Below, piece by piece: positions 1-8,113 of a stretch of DNA of 13,009 nucleotides. Made by a program: the position numbers and the translations under genes. The stretch is taken from positions 1 through 13,009 of the forward strand of contig CALLUT010000147.1 in assembly GCA_938010495.1 (NCBI GenBank). The letters are read 5' to 3'. The notes below the pieces were generated by a model that worked only from the letters and a program-made list of their open reading frames with translations, did not search any database and was not told the DNA's origin. The stretch comes from Candidatus Absconditabacterales bacterium. GTDB taxonomy: Bacteria > Patescibacteria > JAEDAM01 > Absconditabacterales > Absconditicoccaceae. Positions within the stretch are counted from its first letter, which is position 1. Every line of letters begins with the position of its first letter.

Positions 1-507
1 CCAAATAGGCTAATAATTGCAACTACATCTAATTATAAATTGCTTTTAGATACTATTGTTTCCAGAGCAATGATAATACGTTTTCATCCTGTATGATTTG
101 ATAAAGTTTCAATGTTTTGCTCGGAAAATTTTTCTACAGCAGCGGAACCGATTCGTCGTTTTGTAGTAGGGTATTGTACATGACGTCCTTGACGTGCTAT
201 TCAATTACTCAATCAACCAGAATGATTAACACAAATGAGTGAACTATTTAATAGTAGTTTGCGCTTTTATAAACAATGATGATCAAGTGTTGAACAATAT
301 CAACGTTTGCAAAAACGACAAAAAGAATTCTGATCGATAGTCGAATTACTTGATTGATTGTTATATTCACTTGATCCGTCAACTGACCTAAATGCAATAG
401 ACCAATTATTATCCTGAAAGAAACTGTTACAAACAAATGTATCTGTAGATACCATACTTTTTAGTTTATCAGTTGATGCAAAACATCTCCATGATACCAT
501 CACATAA
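1..507 (+). CDS. holB: DNA polymerase III delta-prime-like clamp-loader subunit (3' part)
   Basis: The 5' end lies outside the window; 168 residues remain, ending in TAA. In clamp loaders this AAA+ subunit helps open the sliding clamp and load it on DNA. The visible part begins within the AAA+ core. The segment LIIATTSNYKLLLDTIVSRA matches the sensor-1 region through the SRC-like motif, with Ala where many homologues have Cys. GRPGRAIQLL at about residues 61-70 matches the sensor-2/lid motif typical of delta-prime and DnaX. A helical C-terminal part without recognisable zinc or tau-like regions follows, which favours delta-prime over DnaX. Glycines of the GRPG motif are partly UGA-encoded. 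The last 17 bases overlap the start of rnpA, so the two are probably co-transcribed. An archaeal-type replication factor C or another AAA+ ATPase is less likely because of the short C-terminus and the rnpA neighbour. Confidence 0.7.
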
Positions 508-889
508 GAGACTTACTTGAAAAGACGTACAATATTGACTCCGCCGTTGAAAAAAACTGTATGGAGATATGTTTGTATGCGTTGTTTTTGGTCAGTATCC
601 TAATCGCAAACGACACCAAACATCAATCCAAATTCCAGTAAAACTTAGCAAGAAAGCAACAACAAGGAATCGCCTTAAAAAGGTCGCTATGGCAGTTTTT
701 CAAAAAAAAATACAACAAGAAAAGATGCCTTATAAGAAGCTATTTGTTTTTGTCAACAAAAAACACCTTAAACAGATGGTAGACGTTCTTGAAACATCTT
801 CAAAAACAACTATAGTCAAGAAACGAAGAGAGTATTGTGAAAAAGATTTTACCCTGTTTATTAAAAAATTATGAAAGACAAACTGATAA
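491..889 (+). CDS. rnpA: Ribonuclease P protein component
   Basis: This 132-residue basic protein has the usual RnpA length. RnpA assists the RNase P RNA in removing 5' leaders from pre-tRNAs. The ATG at 491 restores the conserved family N-terminus (MIPSHKRLTG, then an RRGKK-like stretch near residue 18). The signature RNR motif appears as SKKATTRNRLKK at residues 53-64, followed by a helix. A start at 569 would lose the N-terminal strand, so 491 is preferred despite its 17-base overlap with the upstream gene and no visible ribosome binding site. The TGA at 872-874 is read as Gly; the protein continues four more codons (GKTNG) to TAA at 887-889 and so overlaps the next gene by 19 bases. The usual rpmH neighbour is absent on the visible side. 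Confidence 0.85.
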
Positions 890-2124
890 ATTCCGGGAAA
901 AAAATCTTGAGTGTTTTTTCATGAATTCACGATACAATACAAAATAACTATAAAAAATCATCACAATCAATTGATATATTAGAAAAAAAACTATCAGATG
1001 CTGAAAAAATTTCTAAGCAAGAAACCACAATTTGGAGAGATCACTGGTCATTTTGGATTATATGATTGGTATGTATAGGTATATGATTTGCAGCATTTAA
1101 AATAATTACGTTATTATACCTTGTGATAACTGCTTTCATACTTTCTATGGCAATAGAGAGTATTATTTGATTTTTTGAAAAACGATGTAGAAGAAGTTTC
1201 TCTATTTGATTCTCATATTTTTTAGTGATAATTTTCTTACTTTCCGCAGTTATTATTGTAATTCCATTTATTCTAGCTCAACTTATAGAGTTAGGAACAG
1301 TTATTTTAGAACAGATAGCTTCTTGGCAAGCAACAGTACAACAAAAATGATTAGAAACTGTAATCATGGAAACTAATCTTCCTGGACAAATTAAGCAACG
1401 ACTTCAATCATTAGTGCTTTGAGATGAAATATGATGAGCCTTACAAACGGCCTTAATGTCTAATGTAGATCAGTTTGTTAGCTTTTGAAGCGATTCATTA
1501 AAAAATGCATGAGGGTACATCGTTACATTATTAACATGATTTTTTTCAGTAGCAGTACAAATTATGTTAGTTATGGTTATGGCAATATTTTTTTCTATAG
1601 AGAAGAAGAGCGTTATCCATTTCTTAGCGACAGTTTCATGACATGTTGATCGTACAGAATTAGTATTAATGAAACTCTATAGAAAACTTTGATTACGATT
1701 AAGATGACAGTGATTGTTATGTATTACCATATTTTTTATGGTTTGAATATGATTAAATGTTTTGTCATGGGTTTGATTTGACCTCCCTAACAAAATGACA
1801 TTAGCATTGATTGCATGAATGCTTGAGTTTATACCATATCTTTGACCATTTTTGTGAATGTTTCCAGCATTGCTTATCTGATTATCTCAATACGGATTTT
1901 ACTGATTTATAGCAGTACTAATTCTCTATGTATTAATACAACAACTAGAAAATAATATTTTGGTACCGATGGTAATGTCACATACATTATGAACAAGCCC
2001 GTTACTTATACTTATTTGTATGATTTTATGATGAAGTTTGTTTGGTTTCTTATGAATATTACTTGCAGTGCCTATCGCTGTGATTATCTCTATTTTATAT
2101 GCTACATACAGTAACAACAAATAA
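871..2124 (+). CDS. AI-2E family transporter-like membrane protein
   Basis: This 417-residue integral membrane protein belongs to the AI-2E/UPF0118 family (PerM/TqsA relatives). Members have been linked to autoinducer-2 export and Na+/H+ antiport, so the substrate here is unknown. A short basic, coiled-coil-like N-terminus (about residues 1-60) precedes two transmembrane helices at about 63-105. Another hydrophobic pair surrounds residue 125, then comes the long amphipathic central section. The C-terminal half carries the family's most conserved region: GMLEFIPYLGPFLG near residues 324-337, a QQLENNILVPMVM segment, and a closing hydrophobic stretch with LAVPIAV. The E-F/IP-x-x-GP pattern with glycines supplied by UGA is strong family evidence. 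The start overlaps rnpA by 19 bases, and the stop TAA shares its last base with the next gene's ATG, which suggests one transcript. Confidence 0.85.
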
Positions 2125-2750
2125 TGATCAAGAAAACATTATTAGCATTCTGAGTAATAGGTGTCTTATCGCTACTGTCTCCTGGAGAAACGTTTTGATA
2201 TTTTGAAAATAAATTTCTTTGTACCATACAAGAAACAAGTATCACTGTTTCATTGCATGAATGAGAAAAACCTTGTTTTGACTACATTTCTAAAATAGCT
2301 GTTAAGATAAATACTTTAGAAGAAGACATTTCAATAGCTCAACAGTATATAGATACAAATCGTGATATTGAATATTGGACAACAATAGCAGACACGCTAT
2401 CAATTACAAAAAATGACTTTGAATTCTCAAGAAATCAAATAGTAACCTCCATGTCAGATTATGAAAACGAATTATTTTTACGTATAAAAGTATTAGTTTA
2501 TTTTTATTTAAAACCTGAACGAGTAGAGACAGAAGCTAAAATCAAACAAGCTGATACTCTCTTGTTACGTATGAAACTTTCATGAAATTGAGTCCAATAT
2601 GATACAGTACTAAATAAACGTGATGATCTTCATCGTGAATGGATGCTTCTCGATGCAATAAAACGCGCATCATCATTTGAAACATTAGTATTCCCTCTAA
2701 AGACTTATTTAGATTGACAAGAAGCAACTTTACAGCAAAATCAACTATAA
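2124..2750 (+). CDS. Unknown exported protein
   Basis: The 208-residue product is not recognised. Residues 1-4 are basic (MIKK), a hydrophobic core covers about 5-19, and a polar stretch around SPGETFG follows. This is a convincing signal peptide or N-terminal anchor, so the protein probably acts outside the membrane. Two cysteines (C33 and C51) flank a short segment just after it and could form a disulfide. The rest is rich in Glu, Asp, Lys and Ile and looks mainly helical, with coiled-coil potential around residues 60-170 but no clear repeat. Its ATG uses the last A of the preceding stop codon (TAATG), so translational coupling with the AI-2E-like gene is likely. One base separates it from the following gene. 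Confidence 0.75.
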
Positions 2751-2751
2751 C

Positions 2752-3573
2752 ATGCGCATTGGAATTCTTTTATCAGGATATGAACAGTTACCACTATTTT
2801 CTGTGCTTAATAAATTTGATTGTGAGTATGAAATTTTTGTTGATCGAAAATATCGACCTTGGCCAGAGAAATCTAACGATCTAGTTAATGAACGTATTGA
2901 ATATGGATTAGATTATCTGATCAACACTATAGAAGTGGATTATTGTATCGTTCCTGCGTTATATGAATTAGAGTACTTATCATCAGATTGATCGTACAAA
3001 GAAAAAATTTTACCGATTTATTCATCATACATACATAGTTGTTTTTGATGATCACTTGTTTGAAAAATATGATTGCTCACAACTCCAAGCTGATATAAAA
3101 ATGCTCAAGCTCTTATAATAGATGCTTCTAAAAATTATGAATTTTCCAAAAAACAACGTGCAACAAGAAAATTTAATAATCCTTTTTCACTATGGACTAA
3201 GTCTGTGCGTATGCGAGCTTACTATATAACTTCATATAGTAAAAAGGACTGGATGGTACGTAAAAGTATCAAAAATGACCTTCGTTATTTTCATGATGCA
3301 TGAGTAGATACAATCATTCCTACATCATGGATGTTTTTGTATTATGAGAAAGTGTTACATCATCAATTAAATTGGAAAAAAATCAAATTCCATTGAATAG
3401 ATTCTATAGAAAAAAACATTACTTCATTACTCTGATCAAATGAAAAAGAGCAGTGATCATATGGAATAACAATTCATACAACTGATGAATCTGTAGGACG
3501 ATTAGAAGAAAAAAAATGGGTAAGTTTACTTACTCGTTGAAATAAGCATACATTACGTATTAAGCGTGTGTAA
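2752..3573 (+). CDS. Asp/Glu racemase-like fold protein without catalytic cysteines
   Basis: The 273-residue protein resembles the glutamate racemase superfamily in its layout. It begins MRIGILLSG, has VDYCIVPAL at residues 62-70 where MurI has a D-x-x-V-x-ACNT motif, has GKIGLLTTPSGY in the middle (the family's 'gvlaTpaTv' strand), and has GVDTIIPTSW at 184-193 where MurI has D-T-x-V-x-GCTHYP. A final 'IDS' strand follows near residue 220. The two catalytic cysteines are replaced: Ala69 at the first site and Ser192 at the second. Cys65 lies four residues too early. Racemase activity by the usual two-base mechanism is therefore unlikely. The assignment rests on motif order rather than strong identity and is tentative. 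The gene follows an exported protein by one base and overlaps the opposite-strand methyltransferase by 21 bases. Confidence 0.4.
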
Positions 3574-4521
3574 GTACATTTTTTCTTGATGTGCGATTCT
3601 ATTTTCTCATAGATATCATGGTAACATCGAATGCATTCAAGGTATTTTAAAATAAGTATCTTGCTTTTTAAATGTCACAACCACTAGGTGATCAATTTTT
3701 CATTTTTCGTTTATTTTTCATTTATTGTCATAAGTACTTATATAAACTGGGGTTTTTGTGTGTGATATATCTGGATTTCTTTTGAAAAATTCTTCTAATA
3801 GTCATGGTCAAAACTGACTTTCTAGTCAAAGATGAATAGTGGCTTTTCATCATTGAGTCAAAAGAAAATTAACATTATTTAGTCAATCAAAAGGGTTTTT
3901 TAGATACTGAAAAACGTATTGAGAAAAGATTAGGTCTGCTTTTTGAGTAGAGATGTTTATCCCTTTGTTTGCATCAAAATTTCAGTGTATTAATGTTACA
4001 TCTCATTTTTTTTCTTCTTGTGTATATGCTTGATCAATTCAAATAAAGTCTAAGTTTTTGTATTTATGTTTTTTTTCTAATGATTTAAGTGTATTTCACT
4101 GTCCCGCTCATATCTCCATTACTGTGTCTCATGTATCCAATCTACTAATAGACTCATTTACATGAAGTGAAGGGATAGGTTTTTTTCTCCAGTTTGTCAT
4201 TGGAGTGAGATCAACGATTTTATCTCATATATCAAGAAAAACTCTTTTGCTATCATTAAGTAGTAGTTGATTATTTTTTTTATCATAACTAATTAGGGGA
4301 GTGATCTTATCTACGTATTCTTGAAAATAAGTTGTACGCAATTGTTTTGGAATACATGAATTGAGATTGTTTCGATTTTTTACAATGTATTTATATATAG
4401 GATTTTCTTTAAGAATCTCTGATGTTGTTGATTTATGAGTTTCTATATCACTTAAAAAGACACTAATCTTTTGATTAGTTTCATTGTTTTCTTCTTTGTT
4501 TTGTATGTGTTCTGCATTCAT
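3553..4521 (-). CDS. Class I SAM-dependent methyltransferase
   Basis: This 322-residue protein has a polar N-terminal region of about 120 residues followed by a Rossmann methyltransferase domain. Motif I is VMEIGAGQGN at residues 134-143, with two of its glycines encoded by UGA. The acidic residue closing strand 2 is Asp163 in FIGID. DLIFSQYVFQYL at 196-207 matches the motif IV/post-I helix of Methyltransf_11/25 enzymes, and a 'LLTQGGKA' loop plays the part of the usual LkpGG. The substrate cannot be read from the sequence. The GxGxG strand superficially resembles RsmA, but RsmA's N-terminal and NLPY-like motifs are missing. The stop lies inside the convergent upstream cluster's last gene. 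Two tandem TATACT hexamers stand immediately before the ATG, suggesting its own promoter and a leaderless mRNA. Confidence 0.8.
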
Positions 4522-4556
4522 AGTATAAGTATACCTAAACGTTTCTTAGTTTGCAA
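4522..4556 (-). promoter_or_regulatory. Promoter for the methyltransferase gene, probably leaderless
   Basis: Reading the minus strand, TTGCAA (4556-4551) is followed after 17 bases by TATACT (4533-4528). A second TATACT (4527-4522) follows and then the ATG. The first pair has the spacing of a sigma-70 type promoter and would place the transcription start at or next to the A of the ATG. The -35 match is only four of six. The -35 hexamer lies within the 3' end of the editing-protein gene. Confidence 0.4.
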
Positions 4557-5475
4557 AAAGTGCTGATATTGCAGGATCTCTTCATTGTACTAGCTGATCA
4601 CTTCATCATCACTTTAATGATTTAGATTGGGCGTATTGTTTTGCTGATGTTCAATCTCAACAAAAGAGTGCGAAAGTTCCTTCTTTCGTGTAAAGAATTC
4701 GATTTATATCGTTTCGTAGTTGTTTTGCTTGGTGAACGGTTGCTTTGAAATCAAATCATGCGAGAGTACTTTCTGATATGTTTACCACATACGTAAATAT
4801 ATCTTGCTTATTTGAAATAATGCCTTGAAGAGAAGCTCATATTAATGAGGTTTCTAATGCTTCATAGTTACTACGTGATTCATCTAATTCTTTAATTAGT
4901 TTATCAATTTTTTCGTTTGTTTGTTTTGGCTGGCAAGAAAGCTTATTTGCGATCTCAATAAGAGTCTCATTGCAAGATTGAGCATAATTACTTACTCATG
5001 GTCATGTAACAGCAGTTATCCTTCTAATTCATGAAGCAACTGCTTCTTGTGATGTAATGGCAAATGCTCAAATCATATTTGTTGAAGAAACATGAGTTCA
5101 TCAACATAACTCAACAGAATATAGGGGAGTTTGATCTTTTCATTGTATAGAAACAACACGAACTATATCTCAATACTTATCTTCAAAAAAAGCTTTTGCT
5201 CATAAATCTTTAGCTTCCGGAAGGGTTAACTCTTGTACTGATACATTATAAGTTCAACGAATCCAATTATTCACTTGTGTTTGAATTGAAGTAAGTTGTA
5301 CTTGAGTTAATGGATCCTTTGCAGCAAAATCAAATCTAAGTATATCGTCATCTACAAGTGATCATGCTTGTTTTGTTCATCAAAGAATTTGATCTAATGC
5401 AAAATGCAAAAGGTGCGTAGCCGTATGAGCACGCATTTTCGCATTTCTTTGTTTTGGATCAACAATCATTTTCAT
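4546..5475 (-). CDS. Stand-alone alanyl-tRNA editing protein with DHHA1/C-Ala domain (AlaX-L-like)
   Basis: The 309-residue product equals the C-terminal half of alanyl-tRNA synthetase without the catalytic half. It should hydrolyse mischarged Ser- or Gly-tRNA(Ala). The editing zinc site is complete: HTATH (His17, His21) and CGGTH (Cys124, His128), both glycines of CGGTH being UGA codons. LRFDF near residue 47 and the VASGIRRITAVTG segment near 146 are also typical. A coiled-coil stretch at about 180-210 leads to a DHHA1-type domain ending KGGGSDQLVQGRDP at about 288-301, the glycine-rich motif of C-Ala. In-frame TAG at 5488-5490 shows that no aminoacylation domain is fused upstream. ATG at 5475 is preferred; ATG at 5469 is possible. 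It may be an AlaX-L paralogue or the trans-acting half of a split AlaRS. Two bases separate it from the preceding gene's stop codon. Confidence 0.85.
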
Positions 5476-5477
5476 GC

Positions 5478-5786
5478 TTATTCAGCGCTATCTTCTAAAG
5501 TATCTTCAGCTATAGCTTCAATATTTTCTACAACAGCAGTTCAATCTTCACCTACATTAACTGTAGCTGTTCATGTTTGAATATCTTCAGCTGGAATAGT
5601 AATTGTTCATCCTTCTTCAGTCCCAAAAGAAACATCATAGTCTGTTGATGGATATTGTTGAGTTTGACCTCATCATAGATAGAGCACTACAACTCATAAT
5701 ACTGAGAATAAGAGCACAATAATAATTAGCGCAATAAATGCTGCTAGTAATTTTTTACGAGATTTCATTCATTTTTTCTTAGACAT
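5478..5786 (-). CDS. Small single-pass membrane protein, unknown function
   Basis: The 102-residue protein begins with a strongly basic stretch (MSKKKGMKSRKK), followed by one transmembrane helix at about residues 13-36. The remainder, about 65 residues, is acidic and rich in Gly, Thr, Val and Glu and should lie outside the cell. No cysteine or enzymatic motif is present. By the positive-inside rule the N-terminus is cytoplasmic. The ATG at 5786 is favoured because the next upstream in-frame codons soon reach a stop at 5799-5801; ATG at 5768 would still leave the helix intact. The stop codon lies two bases before the start of the editing-protein gene, so the two are probably co-transcribed. 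I do not recognise the family. Confidence 0.75.
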
Positions 5787-5825
5787 TCTTCTATAATTTT
5801 AAGATAATAAACAAGAGTTATACTA

Positions 5826-6797
5826 TTATGTTAGACGTTTAGTCGCTTTTTTGGCATGTTCGTTATGAGGTTCTATTTCAAGAACTTTCATGTAATATTT
5901 TTGTGCATTTGTAGGTTCATTTAACTCTTCATGCAATGTTGCTAAAGTTAAGATATAATCTATATTTGTTGGTCTTAACTTGCTTAATTTATCCATAACT
6001 ATTACTGCTTCTTTTAGTTCTTTATTTTCATAGTGTATTTCTACAAGACTAATAAGGTATTTAGGGTTATCTCACTTCAGCGTGATAGCTTTTTCTATAA
6101 GTAGTCTTGCTGCATCAATTTTTCATTGTTGGTGGTAGATTTTACCAACTTGCCATATTGATTTGTGATGACTTGGATTGAGAGCAATAACCCTCTTAAG
6201 TAAAGAAAGTGCTTTTACATCACTTCATTGTTGGAAATAATGATTACTTAGCATATCTAGGAAATCATCATGATCAGGAATTAAAGCTAATCATTCGATA
6301 AGTTTCTTTTCATATTGATCTAACTTTCATCTTTCTTTGTATGTAAGAGCAGCATATTTTATACGTTCTATTTTTTGATATTTCTTTTCGTCAATCTTAC
6401 CAGATTTTTCTTCTTTAACTATTTTCTTTTTTGTTTCAATTTTTTCTCCTATTGGTTTTTCTTCTTTTTCTGTTTCTGTTTCTGTTTCAGGAACTACTTC
6501 CGTCTTTATTTCTTTAACTACTTCTCCTTCTTTTTCTGATTTTCAAATTATTTCAGCAACCACATCGTCTTTAGTCTCTATAGTTGGAGTTGCTTTTGAG
6601 ATGCTTACTTGTATTGGTTCCTCTCTCATTTGCTCAGGAACTACTGTTTCTTGAGGAACTGTTTTACTAATAGTTGCCCATGTCTCACTAGCTTTATCAA
6701 CAAGTGGTTGTCGATATTTTCTGATTGCCCAAATTATCGGTGTTGCTATAAGACCAATAGTAAGGAGTAGTCGAATCATTACTTCTAATGCTATCAT
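5826..6797 (-). CDS. Membrane-anchored tetratricopeptide repeat protein
   Basis: The product has 323 residues. A single hydrophobic segment at about residues 7-25 anchors the N-terminus. It is followed by a low-complexity linker to about residue 145, very rich in Glu, Lys, Val and Thr, with runs such as ETETEKEEK. From about 150 to 316 there are four to five TPR-like helical pairs. Examples are ALSLLKRVIALNPSHHKSIW, then AARLLIEKAITLKGDNPKYL, and a last unit ending AQKYYMKVLEIEPHN. Such proteins act as scaffolds for envelope or secretion complexes, but no partner can be named here. The 5' end overlaps the last seven bases of the PSP1-domain gene upstream, so the pair are probably translationally coupled. 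ATG at 6779 is an alternative start but would cut into the anchor. Confidence 0.8.
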
Positions 6798-7645
6798 TGT
6801 TTTTTCTTGTTCTTATCTTGTAAATATTCATCAAGGGTAATTACCATCCATTCTCATCTAAAGTCATCTTTTCATTCGGATTTTCATCTTAGCTTTATTT
6901 CTTGTGTTAGATAGTTGTTTCATACACATTTTACTTTTTCTCATTTATATCTTACGACTCATCATCTAGTAGGGTAACGTTTGCTTTCTTCTTTGTAAAA
7001 TTCTTTTTCAAATGCTAAGGTATGATCATATTTTCAAGATCGATCTTTTAGCCTTTCAGGATCTCTTCAGTCTAAATGTTGTACTTGAACAGTATCATGT
7101 TCAACCATTTCTAATGGATGACGAAAGATGCTATACATTAGCGGTAGTCATGATGCATCAAACCACTCATCACGATTTGGATGTAATCTGACTCTATCTC
7201 TAGATCATACTTGATAAATAAAGAATTTCTTTTTAACTTTATTTCTAAAAGCTCTAACAAAATCAGCAAAGTTATATCTAGTTTCAGCATAGAAATAGAA
7301 ATAAATTTGATCTCAGTATAAACTTGCTTTTGAAGTGATTGGAACCGAATCAGGAAACTCTGATCCAAAATCTTTTTTGAATTCTCTATATAATTCAGCT
7401 GCTTTTTTTTGATAGAGATCAAAATTAGTGCGATTTGTCCCTTCAAGAACAGAAACAAACTTTCATTTTTTAGTGTTTTGTAGTGTATATCAAAGATATT
7501 CTCACACGAGATCTTTCCCTTCTTCATCTCTATAAATAAGAAAATCACCATTTTTTAGGTGTGAAAGATCAGTTCATTTTGGTATAGTCAATGTAACTGG
7601 TTTATGTATCAATCGATCTAGAATTGTTGTTGTATTCATGGACAT
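6791..7645 (-). CDS. PSP1-domain-like cytoplasmic protein
   Basis: The protein has 284 residues from ATG 7645 or 282 from ATG 7639. In the 282-residue numbering, a strand-rich N-terminus with a KNGDFLIY...GEYLGY pattern (29-51) resembles the PSP1 opening (K-x-GD-x-V-x-V...E-x-G-x-V). Residues 112-150 (QIYFYFYAETRYNFADFVRA, then IYQVGSRDRVRL) match the core PSP1 domain. YPTRGGVVRYKGEKVKCVG at 222-240 matches the family's final P-x-RG-x-x-V segment. The usual G-x-CGR-x-LCC cysteine motif between them is missing. In Firmicutes the relative YaaT (RicT) joins Y-complex proteins affecting mRNA processing. That role is not demonstrated here. The frame stays open upstream to 7760 without ATG, GTG or TTG, so the start is at 7645 or 7639. 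The stop is TAG, the only one in the window. Confidence 0.6.
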
Positions 7646-7764
7646 AACTGTAGTGGAAACAAGCCCAAATGCAATAGTTGCTTCCTTGAAACGTATTGAC
7701 TTTTTTGATTCAAAAATACTTGTTTTATTATAGATTTTTGTTGTAATATTTTTATTTTTTTAGT
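7646..7764. promoter_or_regulatory. Divergent promoter region between the PSP1-like and YraN genes
   Basis: This is the 119-base gap between divergent genes. On the minus strand a perfect TATAAT lies at 7732-7727, about 80 bases before the PSP1-like start, although I see no good -35 partner at the right spacing. On the plus strand TTGTTT (7720-7725) and TAATAT (7744-7749) are 18 bases apart and would give a leader of about 9 bases before ATG 7765. The assignments are by eye only. Confidence 0.4.
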
Positions 7765-8109
7765 ATGAAAAAATATAACAAAAGAATTCAATGATCAATA
7801 GGTGAGGATATTGCTATTAATTACTATCTTACAAATTGACGAAAATTTATTACAAAAAATTATTGTATACGTTGATGAGAAATTGATTGTATTTTTGAAA
7901 AAAATAATATCCGTTGTTTTGTAGAAGTGAAAATTGTTAATACGATACATGATCTTTCATGATATATTACCAAAAAAAAATTAAGATCATTAAAAAAGAC
8001 AATAAGTACGTATAATAATAAAAAACCAACTCGTAACTATCTAAGACTGGATGTTGTCTTTATAAGGAAAAATCGTATAGTTCATCTATTTGAAAATATT
8101 ACGATATAA
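7765..8109 (+). CDS. YraN/UPF0102 family endonuclease-like protein
   Basis: The 114-residue product has the normal family length. YraN-type proteins share the restriction-endonuclease-like fold of Holliday junction resolvases; their cellular role is poorly defined. The N-terminal GEDIAINYY (residues 14-22) matches the conserved GE-x-x-A motif. CIRGGEIDCIF (34-44) carries the conserved GEID, and CFVEVK (51-56) the conserved FVEVK; these supply the Glu39, Asp41, Glu54 and Lys56 expected for a PD-(D/E)xK active site. A K-K-x-L-R-S-L-K-K helix and the final LRLDVVFI strand also fit. Both glycines of GGEID are UGA codons. It is the first gene of a plus-strand cluster, with four bases to the protease gene. 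Confidence 0.88.
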
Positions 8110-8113
8110 ATTT

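Noticed and set aside
4500..4560. Tandem AGTATA repeats as a possible operator or repeat array
   Set aside because: Only two copies are present, and they fit -10 elements for the adjacent minus-strand gene better than a repeat array.
7138..7551. A 137-codon minus-strand frame starting near 7551
   Set aside because: It is in a different frame from the PSP1-like protein on the same strand, which is continuous across the whole region when UGA is Gly; the shadow product is Ile/Leu/Lys-rich without motifs.
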